Positions 7,798-15,787 of a stretch of DNA of 64,000 nucleotides are shown piece by piece; the first letter of the stretch is position 1; every line of letters starts with the position of its first letter. Origin of the DNA: Paraconexibacter antarcticus (GTDB lineage: Bacteria > Actinomycetota > Thermoleophilia > Solirubrobacterales > Solirubrobacteraceae); assembly GCF_024220175.1 (NCBI RefSeq), contig NZ_CP098502.1:3972514-4036513 (forward strand). The letters are read 5' to 3'. The notes beneath the pieces are model-generated. The model saw nothing but the letters and a program-made list of their open reading frames with translations. It was not told where the DNA came from and made no database searches. A program made the translations under genes and the position numbers.

Positions 7798-8553
7798 TCA
7801 GGCTCCACGGGTGGTGAACGACGCGATGCCGGCGCCCGCCTCGGCGCCGGTCAGGTGCTCGACGACGACGCGGCGCTCGAGCGCCAGGCCGTCCGCGAGG
7901 GAGAGCTCGAGGCCGTCGCGGATGAGCCGCTTGACCTTCGCCTGCGCGGCGCGGGCCTTGCCCGCGAGCAGCGTGGCGAGCGCGTCCGCGGCCTCCGCGA
8001 GCTCGCCGGCGGGGACCGCGGCGGCGGCGAGCCCCCAGGCGACGGCGTCGGCGCCGGAGAGGCGCCCGCCGGTGAGGATGTGCGCGCTCGCGCGCTGGCG
8101 GCCGACGAGGCGCGGCAGGCGCTGGGAGCCGCCCCCGCCCGGGACCTGGCCGAAGTTCGCATGGTTGTCGGCGAGTCTGCAGTCCTCGGCGACGATCGCG
8201 ATGTCGCAGGCCTGCATGAGCTCGAAGCCACCGGCCATCGCGTAGCCGTGCACCGCGCAGACGACGGGGACCTCGAGCGTCCCGATCCGGGCGCAGGCGC
8301 GCCCGAACGTCTCGAAGAGCTCGGCCATCGCGGCCGGGCCCTCCTCGCGCAGCGCCTCGAGCGCCTTGAAGTCGCCCCCGACGCAGAAGTGCGCCCCCGC
8401 CCCGCGGATGACGATGACGTCGACCTGCGGCTCGAGCGCGACGAGCGCGGCGTCGAGCGCGGCCGCGAGCTCCGTCGTGATCGCGTTCATCGCCTCGGGC
8501 CGGTTCAGCGTGAGCCGGCCGATGCGGCCGTCGACCTCGGTCTCCACGGTCAT
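7798..8553 (-). CDS. Enoyl-CoA hydratase family protein
   Basis: 251 residues. HFCVGGDFK and YAMAGGFELMQ form the oxyanion hole; the first catalytic Glu of hydratases is kept (GGFEL), but the second is not clearly present (ADNHANFGQVPGGGG). This pattern is seen in crotonases acting on ring or branched acyl-CoAs. It is the first gene of the operon running down to 6247. TAGGGT lies 6 bases before the ATG, pointing to a leaderless start. A GGACA-N3-TGTCC repeat lies 23 bases upstream and may bind the nearby TetR. Confidence 0.82.
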   Translation of the reverse strand: MTVETEVDGRIGRLTLNRPEAMNAITTELAAALDAALVALEPQVDVIVIRGAGAHFCVGGDFKALEALREEGPAAMAELFETFGRACARIGTLEVPVVCAVHGYAMAGGFELMQACDIAIVAEDCRLADNHANFGQVPGGGGSQRLPRLVGRQRASAHILTGGRLSGADAVAWGLAAAAVPAGELAEAADALATLLAGKARAAQAKVKRLIRDGLELSLADGLALERRVVVEHLTGAEAGAGIASFTTRGA

Positions 8554-8575
8554 CCTTCGACCCTACCGAGAAATC

Positions 8576-8588
8576 GGACAACGTGTCC
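8576..8588. promoter_or_regulatory. Operator-like inverted repeat GGACA-N3-TGTCC
   Basis: GGACA at 8576-8580 and TGTCC at 8584-8588, separated by 3 bases, just upstream of the -10-like TAGGGT (minus strand, 8565-8560) of the crotonase operon. The half-sites equal those of the TGTCCGGACA sites at tetR and the P450 gene, in inverted order. Shared control is an inference. Confidence 0.4.
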
Positions 8589-8607
8589 AGTCAGATAGTG
8601 CGAAGCC

Positions 8608-8632
8608 GCCGCGGCCCGGGAAGGGCCGCGGC
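8608..8632. terminator. GC-rich hairpin downstream of the aldehyde dehydrogenase gene
   Basis: Perfect 10-bp arms GCCGCGGCCC and GGGCCGCGGC with a GGGAA loop, 11 bases past the aldehyde dehydrogenase stop on the minus strand. No T-run follows. It separates that gene from the crotonase operon, which has its own promoter. Confidence 0.6.
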
Positions 8633-8642
8633 GACGGCCGGC

Positions 8643-10157
8643 TCAGCGCCCGTAGAACGCCTTGACGACCCGGCCGAGGAGGTTCGACCGCCACGGCTTG
8701 TACGGGTACATGTTCAGGTCCTTCTTCATGACGAAGGGCTGCGAGACGATCGTCTGCGTCTTGCAGTACTTGCGGATGCCGTTCGCGCCGTGGCGCGACC
8801 CGACGCCGGAGGTCTTCCAGCCGCCCATCGGGGCGTCCATGACCGCGTAGTTCAGGAGCGCGTCGTTGACGAGCACCGCGCCGGCCTCGATGCGGCGGGC
8901 GATCGCCTCGCCCTTGGCGACGTCCTTCGTGAAGACGCTGCCCTGCAGGCCGTACTCGGAGTCGTTGGCCATGCGGATGGCCTCCTCGACGTCGGCGACC
9001 GCCATGACGGGGATCGTCGGGCCGAACGTCTCCTCGCGCATGCAGCGCATCTGGTGGGTGACGCCCGTGAGGACGGTCGGCTCGAAGAAGCGGCCCGGGC
9101 CGGGGCCACGGTGACCGCCGACCTCGACCTTCGCGCCCTGCGCGACGGCGTCCTGCACGTGCTGCTCGACGAGGTCGATCTGCGGCGGGAAGGTCACCGC
9201 GCCGACCTCGACCGTGCCGGGGGCGCCGGGCACGCCCTGGCGCAGCTCCTTCACGTTCTTCACGAGCTTCGCGACGAACTCGTCGTGGACGGGCGCCTCG
9301 ACGTAGACGCGCTCGACGGAGATGCAGACCTGGCCGCCGTTGAGCAGGCCGTAGTAGGCCGCCGCGTTGGCGGCGCGGTCGAGGTCCGCGTCGGCGCAGA
9401 CGATCATCGGGTCCTTGCCGCCGAGCTCGAGCGAGACCTGGGTCAGCGTGTCGGCGGCGCGCTTCATGACCGCCTTGCCGGTCTTCGTCGAGCCGGTGAA
9501 CATGACGTAGTCGGCGGCGTCGACGATCGCGCCGCCGGTCTCCCCGTCACCGGTGGCGACGGAGAAGACGTCCTTCGGCATGCCGGAGACCTCGAGCATC
9601 TCCGCCGTGAGCAGCGCCGTCAGCGGAGTGACCTCGGACGGCTTGAGGAGGACGGAGTTGCCGGCCATGAGCGCGGGCACGCAGTCGCAGAAGGCGTTGA
9701 CGAGCGGGTAGTTCCACGGGCCGATGACGCCGACGAGGCCGACGGGCTCGTAGCGGACGACCGTCTTCTTGCCGACCGTGAAGGGCGTGAAGCTGCCGAC
9801 TTTCTCGTCGGCGAGGTACCCCTCCGAGTTCTTCGACCAGAACTTCAGCGACTGCGCGGCGATCGAGATCTCGAGCTGCGAGTCCTCGAACGTCTTGCCG
9901 GTCTCCGAGGAGATCGTCGTGGACATGCGCTCGCTGTTCTCGATGAGCCAGGCGCGGGCGCGGTCCATGACCCCGGCGCGGGCGGCGAAGCCGGCGCCGT
10001 GCCAGCCCACCTGGGCCATGCGGGCGCGGGCGGCGAGCTCCTGGACGGCGCGCTCGTCGAGCACGGGGATGGAGCCGATCGTCGTGCCGCGGGCCGGGTC
10101 CTCGACGTCGATGGTCCGGGCGGCAGCGGACGCGGGCGGGACGGAGATGTCGGTCAT
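8643..10157 (-). CDS. NAD(P)+-dependent aldehyde dehydrogenase
   Basis: 504 residues, normal length for the family. Motifs in order: GPWNYPLVNAF with the substrate-stabilising Asn, LELGGKDP with the general-base Glu, and NGGQVCISVERV with the catalytic Cys. ETFGPTIPV is the later cofactor-contact motif. The sequence is of the broad succinate-semialdehyde/benzaldehyde dehydrogenase type. With the P450 and crotonases nearby, oxidation of a lipid aldehyde to its acid is the likely role. TAAACT lies 6 bases before the ATG. It is a single-gene unit closed by a hairpin. Confidence 0.9.
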   Translation of the reverse strand: MTDISVPPASAAARTIDVEDPARGTTIGSIPVLDERAVQELAARARMAQVGWHGAGFAARAGVMDRARAWLIENSERMSTTISSETGKTFEDSQLEISIAAQSLKFWSKNSEGYLADEKVGSFTPFTVGKKTVVRYEPVGLVGVIGPWNYPLVNAFCDCVPALMAGNSVLLKPSEVTPLTALLTAEMLEVSGMPKDVFSVATGDGETGGAIVDAADYVMFTGSTKTGKAVMKRAADTLTQVSLELGGKDPMIVCADADLDRAANAAAYYGLLNGGQVCISVERVYVEAPVHDEFVAKLVKNVKELRQGVPGAPGTVEVGAVTFPPQIDLVEQHVQDAVAQGAKVEVGGHRGPGPGRFFEPTVLTGVTHQMRCMREETFGPTIPVMAVADVEEAIRMANDSEYGLQGSVFTKDVAKGEAIARRIEAGAVLVNDALLNYAVMDAPMGGWKTSGVGSRHGANGIRKYCKTQTIVSQPFVMKKDLNMYPYKPWRSNLLGRVVKAFYGR

Positions 10158-10200
10158 CGGCCGAGTTTACAGGGTGTCAGGCCGTCGCGTGACGCCTGTG

Positions 10201-10998
10201 TCACCTTCCCTGGAATCGCGCGGCGCGCTTCTCCCTGAACGCGAGGACGCCCTCGGCGTAGTCGGCGGTGGCGGCGTGCGCCTGCTGGAGCGTCGCCTCG
10301 AGCTCGAGCTGGCGCTCCAGCCCGCCGGGATCCGGCCCCGCCAGCACGCGCTTGATCGACGCGAGCGCGACGGTGGGCCCCTGGGCGAGGCGGGTGGCGA
10401 GCGCCAGCCCGTGCGCCCGGGCCTGCCCGTCGGGGCAGAGCTCGTTCACGAGTCCCCACTCGAGGGCAACGCCGGCGGGGAGCCGCTCCCCGAGCATCGC
10501 GAGCTGCGCCGCCCGCGCCGGCCCGACCCGCTGGGCCAGGTGGTAGGCCGAGCCCGCGTCCGGGGCGACGCCGAGCTTCACGAAGGCGAGCAGGAACGAC
10601 GCTGACTCGGCGGCGACGATGAGGTCGCACGCGAAGGCGAGCGAGCAGCCGAGCCCGGCCGCGACGCCGTTCACGGCCCCGACGACGGGCTTGGGCATCC
10701 GCCGGAGCTCCAGCACGATCGGGTTGTAGATCTCGCGCAGCCGCGTCGTGAGGTCCGGCGTGCCGTCCGCGAGCAGCTCGCGCGGGTTCTTCACGTCCGC
10801 GCCCGCGCTGAACGCCCGGCCCGCGCCGGTCAGCAGGACGGCCCGCACGGCCGGGTCCGCGCCGGCCTCGCCCACGGCGGCGAGCAGCGCCCGGCCGAGC
10901 TCGGGCGTCCACGCGTTGAGCGCCTCCGGGCGGTTGAGCGTGATCGCGGCGACGCCCTCCGGCGTCCGCTCGACGAGGACCGTCGGTTCGTCGTCCAT
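10201..10998 (-). CDS. Enoyl-CoA hydratase/isomerase family protein (PaaG-like)
   Basis: 265 residues. AFSAGADVK and GVAAGLGCSLAF mark the oxyanion hole. The Glu pair is missing, and KLGVAPDAGSAYHLAQRVG carries the isomerase-type Asp; PaaG has the same arrangement. The C-terminal FREKRAARFQG helix is complete. TATCGT lies 7 bases before the ATG. It is transcribed towards the aldehyde dehydrogenase, 43 bases apart, and may share its transcript, although the dehydrogenase has its own -10-like box. It is the fourth crotonase in 7 kb, three of them isomerase-type. Confidence 0.82.
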   Translation of the reverse strand: MDDEPTVLVERTPEGVAAITLNRPEALNAWTPELGRALLAAVGEAGADPAVRAVLLTGAGRAFSAGADVKNPRELLADGTPDLTTRLREIYNPIVLELRRMPKPVVGAVNGVAAGLGCSLAFACDLIVAAESASFLLAFVKLGVAPDAGSAYHLAQRVGPARAAQLAMLGERLPAGVALEWGLVNELCPDGQARAHGLALATRLAQGPTVALASIKRVLAGPDPGGLERQLELEATLQQAHAATADYAEGVLAFREKRAARFQGR

Positions 10999-11097
10999 GG
11001 GTCGGACGATATGTCAGGCCACGATGACCGGTCCACCGGCCGCGGCGCACGCACACCGGTGCCCCCGCCGCGTCCCGTCACCGGTTACCCTCGCCCG

Positions 11098-11127
11098 ATG
11101 CCCGTCTCCCGCCTCCGCGCCCGCTGA
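11098..11127 (+). CDS. Nine-residue putative leader peptide before the ABC transporter gene
   Basis: ATG at 11098 opens MPVSRLRAR followed by TGA; the transporter GTG starts 3 bases later. TACCCT (11086-11091) sits 6 bases before this ATG, the spacing seen at many leaderless starts here. Translation of the leader could load ribosomes onto the transporter by re-initiation. No other function can be seen; it may be incidental. Confidence 0.35.
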   Translation: MPVSRLRAR

Positions 11128-11130
11128 CGC

Positions 11131-12702
11131 GTGCTCCGCGCCGATGGGGTGGAGTTCGTCCTCGAGGGGGGACGACGGATCCTCGGGCCCGCGTCGCTCG
11201 ACGTGGCGCCCGGCACGCTGACCGCGCTCGTCGGCCCCAGCGGCTCGGGCAAGACGACGTTCCTGCGGCAGCTCGCCGGCATCACCCTGCCGACCTCGGG
11301 CACGGTCACGCTCGACGACGACCCGGCCACCCGCCGCGTCGAGGACCTCGGCTACGTCCCCCAGCGCGAGACGGTCCACCAGCGGCTCACGGTCCGGGAG
11401 GCGCTCGAGTACGCGGCGATCCTACGGCTCGACGCCGACGAGGACATCACGATGCGGGTCGACCAGGTCCTGCGCGAGCTCGACCTCGAGGCGCAGGCCG
11501 ACACGTGGGTCGGCGACCTCTCCGGCGGCGAGCGCCGCCGCGCCGCCTGCGGGCAGGAGCTCGTCGGCCGCCCTCGCGTCCTGCTCCTCGACGAGCCCAC
11601 GAGCGGCCTGGACCCGGTGCTCGAGCGCCGCCTCATGCTCATGTTCCGCCGGCTGGCCGACAACGGCCGCGCGGTCGTCGTCGCGACCCATGCGACGGCG
11701 AGCCTCGACCTCTGCGACACGGTCGCCGTCATGCGCGGCGGCGTCCTGACGATCACGGACGACCCCGAGGTCGCGGTCGAGTCGCTGCGCCAGGCGGCCG
11801 GCGGCGACCGCGCCCCCGATCCGCTCCCCGAGGGCGAGACCGCGCCGGAGGACCCGCCGCGGCTCGGGATCGGCACCCGCCCCTTCGGCCTCGAGTACCG
11901 CGCCCTCGCCGGCCGGTACGCACGCACGCTGCTCCGCGACCGCAAGACGCTGCGGATCCTCCTCGGCCAGTCGCCGATCATCGGGATCCTCATCGTCCTC
12001 TGCTTCGACCCGAAGGCCTTCGACGACAACGGCGACCAGGTCGCGAACACGGTCATGTTCATCTTCCTGCTCATGACGGGGGCGATCTGGCTCGGGATCA
12101 CCGCCTCGTGCCGGGAGATCGTCAAGGAGCGCGGGATCATCGAGCGCGAGTTCGACGTCGGGCTGCGGTCGGACGCCTACGTGCTCGCGAAGGCGACGGT
12201 GCTCTTCGCCCTCTCCACCGTCCAGGTGGTCCTGATGATGGTCGTCGTCGTGCTGCTGCAGCCGCTCGGCGAGTCGGGTGGCGCGGTCCTGGCGCTCATC
12301 GGCCTCGCGGTCCTCGTCTCCTGGGTGAGCGTCGCCCTCGGGCTGACGGTGTCCGCGGTCGCCCGCAGCGTCGACCAGGCGGCCGGCGTCATCCCGCTCG
12401 TCCTCATCCCGCAGCTCCTCTTCGCCGGGGCGGTCATCCCGCTGGCCCGCATGCCCGCCGTCGCCTCCGCCTTCGCCCAGGTGACGTACGCCCGCTGGGC
12501 CTACGCGGGGATGGGCTCCGCGATCAACCTCGACGACCGCCTGCTCGCCAAGCCGTCCGCGAACACGGCCCTCGGCTTCAACCGCTCGTTCTTCGCGATG
12601 ACGCCGATGACCGGCGCGGCGGCGCTCGTCTGCTTCCTCCTCATCCTCCTCGCGCTGACGGCGATGCTCCTGCAGTGGCGCGCGCCGGTCGACGACGCCT
12701 GA
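11131..12702 (+). CDS. ABC transporter, ABCG-like fusion of ATPase and ABC-2 permease
   Basis: 523 residues. Residues 1-225 form the ATPase: Walker A GPSGSGKTT, signature LSGGE, Walker B VLLLDEP and the ATH switch. After a Pro/Glu-rich linker (about 225-250) comes an ABC-2-type membrane domain with about six helices and the conserved stretch CREIVKERGIIEREF. The order ATPase-then-membrane is that of ABCG/White half-transporters, so the protein probably dimerises and exports lipids or drugs. The start is GTG at 11131, three bases after a nine-codon leader frame. No substrate-specific partner is adjacent. Confidence 0.88.
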   Translation: MLRADGVEFVLEGGRRILGPASLDVAPGTLTALVGPSGSGKTTFLRQLAGITLPTSGTVTLDDDPATRRVEDLGYVPQRETVHQRLTVREALEYAAILRLDADEDITMRVDQVLRELDLEAQADTWVGDLSGGERRRAACGQELVGRPRVLLLDEPTSGLDPVLERRLMLMFRRLADNGRAVVVATHATASLDLCDTVAVMRGGVLTITDDPEVAVESLRQAAGGDRAPDPLPEGETAPEDPPRLGIGTRPFGLEYRALAGRYARTLLRDRKTLRILLGQSPIIGILIVLCFDPKAFDDNGDQVANTVMFIFLLMTGAIWLGITASCREIVKERGIIEREFDVGLRSDAYVLAKATVLFALSTVQVVLMMVVVVLLQPLGESGGAVLALIGLAVLVSWVSVALGLTVSAVARSVDQAAGVIPLVLIPQLLFAGAVIPLARMPAVASAFAQVTYARWAYAGMGSAINLDDRLLAKPSANTALGFNRSFFAMTPMTGAAALVCFLLILLALTAMLLQWRAPVDDA

Positions 12703-12891
12703 GCGCCCCGGCGCGCCGGACAGCATCACCGGTGGTGCGACCCCCTCTCACCGGCCGGCCGGCAGCGCCTGGGGAACCGGCCCAGGACGAGGGTGCGCTC
12801 GGGCTGCGCGCCCGGCGCCGGCGATCGCGACGGCCGACGCGGGCGGGGCGCATCGTCGTGTGGCTCCCGGCGCGCCCGGTCGCCGAGGCCG

Positions 12892-13506
12892 TCAGGCCCG
12901 CGTGAGGCGCGCCACGAGGTCGCCGTACCCCGCCTTCAGCTGGTCGAGCGACAGGCCGCGGGTGTGGCGCTGCTCGGCGAAGGTCACCGCCGAGAGCGGC
13001 GCGAGCAGGATGTCGGTGAGGTAGTCGGCGTCCGCGTCCGGGCGGGCCTGGGCGACGAGCATCCGCACGTGGATGCGGTGGACGGCGTAGGGCGAGGAGC
13101 GCAGGTAGGCGCCGTGGCTCGTGAGCTCGCTCTCGCGGAGGATCTCGAGGTGCTCCTCGAGGCGGTCGAGCATCGCAGCCCCGAAGGCGATGAGGCGCTC
13201 GGCCGGGGGCGCGCCGGGCCCCAGCGGGGCGGGCCCGCGGATGAGCGACTCCTGCAGGACGGTCTCGGAGGCGTCGAGGACGGCGAGCGCGAGCGAGGCG
13301 CGATCCCCGAAGCGGCGGAAGACCGTCCCCTTCCCCACGCCGGCCTCCGCCGCGATGGCGTCCATCGACGTGCAGCCGACCCCGCGCTCGGCGAACAGGC
13401 GCGTGGCGGCGTCCAGGATGCGCTGCCGGTTGGCGACGGCATCCGCACGCTCCCGGGGTTGTGCGGCGGGGAGGACGGGCAGTTCCACAAGGTCATGGTA
13501 TCGCAC
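12892..13506 (-). CDS. TetR-family transcriptional regulator
   Basis: About 204 residues. The helix-turn-helix covers NRQRILDAATRLFAERG through VGKGTVFRRFGDR, the usual TetR pattern. The ligand domain ends in LKAGYGDLVARLTRA. GTG at 13506 is preferred because TATGAC lies 6 bases upstream and the CGGACCACGGTCCG operator then stays in the promoter; a GTG at 13527 would put the operator inside the coding sequence. The identical operator lies 43 bases further on, before the divergent yceI-like gene. Autorepression and control of that gene are strongly suggested. Confidence 0.85.
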   Translation of the reverse strand: MRYHDLVELPVLPAAQPRERADAVANRQRILDAATRLFAERGVGCTSMDAIAAEAGVGKGTVFRRFGDRASLALAVLDASETVLQESLIRGPAPLGPGAPPAERLIAFGAAMLDRLEEHLEILRESELTSHGAYLRSSPYAVHRIHVRMLVAQARPDADADYLTDILLAPLSAVTFAEQRHTRGLSLDQLKAGYGDLVARLTRA

Positions 13507-13519
13507 GGAAAGGTCATAC

Positions 13520-13576
13520 CGGACCACGGTCCGCTTGTGCTACCTTGGATCCACGCACAAAACGGACCACGGTCCG
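13520..13576. promoter_or_regulatory. Twin TetR operators flanking the tetR/yceI divergent promoters
   Basis: Two identical 14-bp palindromes, CGGACCACGGTCCG, at 13520-13533 and 13563-13576, exactly 43 bases apart (about four helical turns). Between them lies TACCTT (13541-13546), a -10 candidate for the yceI-like gene. One site overlaps the upstream region of each divergent gene, so a bound TetR dimer at each could repress both, possibly cooperatively. Confidence 0.75.
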
Positions 13577-13606
13577 CACAAGCCGCCCATCCACAGGAGA
13601 CACACC

Positions 13607-14137
13607 ATGAGCACCACCGACACGACGACCGACCGTTTCGCCGGCACCTGGGGCTTCGCCCCGGTCCACTCGTCCGCCGACTTCTCCGTGAAGTACCTCG
13701 TCGCGAAGTTCCGCGGCGGCTTCAGCGAGCTCGACGCGACCTTCGAGAACGGCCAGCTCGCCGGCTCCGTCAAGGTCGCCTCGATCCAGGTCAAGGACGA
13801 GAACCTCGTCGCCCACCTCCAGGGCCCGGACTTCTTCGACGCCGAGCAGCACCCGGAGATCAGCTTCCGCTCCACGTCCCTCGAGGTCGACGGCGACGAC
13901 GTGACGATCGAGGGCGACCTCACCCTCAAGGGCGTCACCAAGCCGCTCCACGCGACCGGCAAGGTCAGCGGCCCGACCGAGGACTTCATGGGCAACACCC
14001 GCCTCGGCTTCACGTTCGCGACGACGATCGACCGCGACGCCTACGGCGTGTCCTGGAACGCCGACCTCCCCAAGGGCGGCAAGGCCCTCGGCAACGACGT
14101 CGAGCTCATCGTCGAGCTCGAGTTCCACAAGGGCTGA
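13607..14137 (+). CDS. YceI-family lipid-binding protein
   Basis: 176 residues with the lipocalin-like YceI fold: SSADFSVKYLVAKFRGGF near the start, then FFDAEQHPEISFRST and a C-terminal VELIVELEFHK. YceI proteins bind isoprenoid or other amphipathic chains. There is no signal peptide, so this form is cytosolic. AGGAGA stands about 8 bases before the ATG. It is under the twin TetR operators and is followed 6 bases later by a flavin reductase, presumably in the same operon. The lipid ligand is unknown. Confidence 0.9.
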   Translation: MSTTDTTTDRFAGTWGFAPVHSSADFSVKYLVAKFRGGFSELDATFENGQLAGSVKVASIQVKDENLVAHLQGPDFFDAEQHPEISFRSTSLEVDGDDVTIEGDLTLKGVTKPLHATGKVSGPTEDFMGNTRLGFTFATTIDRDAYGVSWNADLPKGGKALGNDVELIVELEFHKG

Positions 14138-14143
14138 TCGGCC

Positions 14144-14704
14144 ATGCGGATCCTGGCCATCTCCGGCTCCCTGCGCCGGGACTCGCACAACTCGGCGCTC
14201 CTGCGGGCGGCAGCGAAGCAGCTGCCGTCCGGCGTCGAGCTGACGATCCACGACGGACTGCGTGAGATCCCCCCGTACGACGACGACGAGCTCGCGACGC
14301 CCTCGCCGGCCGTCGTCCGGCTCCGCGAGGAGATCGCGGCCGCCGACGGCGTCCTCGTCTCGACGCCCGAGTACAACAGCTCGATCCCGGGGCAGCTGAA
14401 GAACGCCCTCGACTGGATGTCGCGTCCGCTCGCCGAGAGCCCGCTCCGGAACAAGCCCGCCGCCGTCATCGGCGCCTCGACCGGCATGTTCGGCGCGGTC
14501 TGGGCCCAGGCCGAGGCCCGCAAGGTCCTCGGGGCGATCGGCGCCCGCGTCATCGACACCGAGCTCCCGGTCCCCGCCGCCGACGATCAGTTCGCCGACG
14601 ACGGATCGCTCAGCGACCCCGACCTCGAGCAGGAGCTCGTGGCCGTCCTCGACGAGCTCGTCGCGGCGATCACCGCCCGGAGCGAGGGCGCGCAGGCCGC
14701 CTGA
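14144..14704 (+). CDS. NADPH-dependent FMN reductase (SsuE/ChrR family)
   Basis: 186 residues, flavodoxin-like. ISGSLRRDSHN binds the FMN phosphate at the N-terminus, and TPEYNSSIPGQLKNALDW is the diagnostic NAD(P)H:quinone/FMN reductase motif near residues 77-94. Such enzymes reduce FMN, quinones or metal oxyanions and protect against oxidative stress. Only 6 bases separate it from the yceI-like gene, so both share the TetR-controlled promoter. A quinone or electrophile response is a plausible but unproven theme. Confidence 0.9.
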   Translation: MRILAISGSLRRDSHNSALLRAAAKQLPSGVELTIHDGLREIPPYDDDELATPSPAVVRLREEIAAADGVLVSTPEYNSSIPGQLKNALDWMSRPLAESPLRNKPAAVIGASTGMFGAVWAQAEARKVLGAIGARVIDTELPVPAADDQFADDGSLSDPDLEQELVAVLDELVAAITARSEGAQAA

Positions 14705-14833
14705 CCCACGACGGCGGAGCGCGCTCCTCCGCGCGCTCCTGACCGCCGCGCGGTGCGGCCGACCGCACCGCGCCGGGGCGGAGCGGCGGTCGTGCCCCTG
14801 GCGCGCCGGCGCTCGTCGGAGCATGATGGGCCG

Positions 14834-15745
14834 ATGCCCTCCGTCCTGCCCGAGCCCCACGAGTACGCCGCGCTCGCGCCCACGCCCGGCTCCCCGGTCC
14901 AGGTCGCCTTCAGCGACGTGCGCACGCTCGCCACCGCCGGCTACGCGACGCTCCTGCAGGTCGCCCACCCGACGGTCGGCGCCGGCGTGCACCAGTACTC
15001 TGGCTTCACCGCCGACCCGTGGGGTCGCCTGCTGCGGACGCTCGACTACGTCCACGGGACGGTCTCCGGCGGGCCCGAGCTCGCCGGCTCGATCGGCAGG
15101 CGCGTGCGGGAGATGCACCGGACGATCCGCGGCGTGCGCGCCGACGGCGAGGCGTACAACGCGATGGAGCCGGACGCGTTCGCCTGGGTCCACGCGACGC
15201 TCGCCGGCGCGATCGTCGACGGGCACCGGACGTTCGCGCGGCCGATGTGCGAGGCACAGGCCGAGACCTTCTGGCGCCAGTGGATCGACGTCGGGCGCCT
15301 CGTCGGGGTCCGGCCGCGCGACCTGCCGGCGACGTGGCGCGACTTCCGCCCGTACTTCGACCGCGTCGTCCGCGAGGAGCTCACCTGGACGCCCGCGGTC
15401 CCGGAGCTGCTCGAGACGCTCGAGCGGCCGCTGCCGCCGGCGATCCCGGGCCTGCACCCGGCCCTGTGGGCCATCCTGCGGCGCCCGTTCGCGCTCCAGG
15501 GCCGGCTTGCGACCGTCGGGCTGCTGCCACCGGAGCTGCGGCCACGGCTCGGCGTCCGCCTGAGCCCCGGCGAGGAGCGCGCCTTCCGCGCGATCGCCGC
15601 CGCCTCCCGGGCATCGAGCCCGCTCATCCGCGGGCCGCTCGCCGACTTCAGCCGCGTCTACGTCCGCTACCGGGGCGTGGCACTCGCCCGCGGCGACGTC
15701 GCGGCGGGCACGCCGGAGCCGAAGCAGGCCGCGACCGCCGCCTGA
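14834..15745 (+). CDS. MpaB/latex-clearing-type DUF2236 oxygenase family protein
   Basis: 303 residues, all-helical. QVAHPTVGAGVHQYS (about 43-57), REMHRTIRG and AWVHATLAG (about 115-123) supply the conserved His residues of DUF2236 proteins, which bind b-type haem in the rubber oxygenase Lcp and in mycophenolate MpaB'. The C-terminal half has the usual conserved RPYFD and FRAIAAASR segments. CATGAT lies 6 bases before the ATG. Oxidative cleavage of an isoprenoid or other lipid is possible but the substrate is unknown. It is followed by a separate flavoenzyme gene. Confidence 0.8.
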   Translation: MPSVLPEPHEYAALAPTPGSPVQVAFSDVRTLATAGYATLLQVAHPTVGAGVHQYSGFTADPWGRLLRTLDYVHGTVSGGPELAGSIGRRVREMHRTIRGVRADGEAYNAMEPDAFAWVHATLAGAIVDGHRTFARPMCEAQAETFWRQWIDVGRLVGVRPRDLPATWRDFRPYFDRVVREELTWTPAVPELLETLERPLPPAIPGLHPALWAILRRPFALQGRLATVGLLPPELRPRLGVRLSPGEERAFRAIAAASRASSPLIRGPLADFSRVYVRYRGVALARGDVAAGTPEPKQAATAA

Positions 15746-15787
15746 CGCGCCGCACCGCCGGGCGCGGGCCGCATAGGCTCGTGCCTC

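Noticed and set aside
7793..7808. GTG 7808 as start of the middle crotonase gene
   Set aside because: It would overlap the upstream gene, while ATG 7793 has a GGAG site at normal distance.
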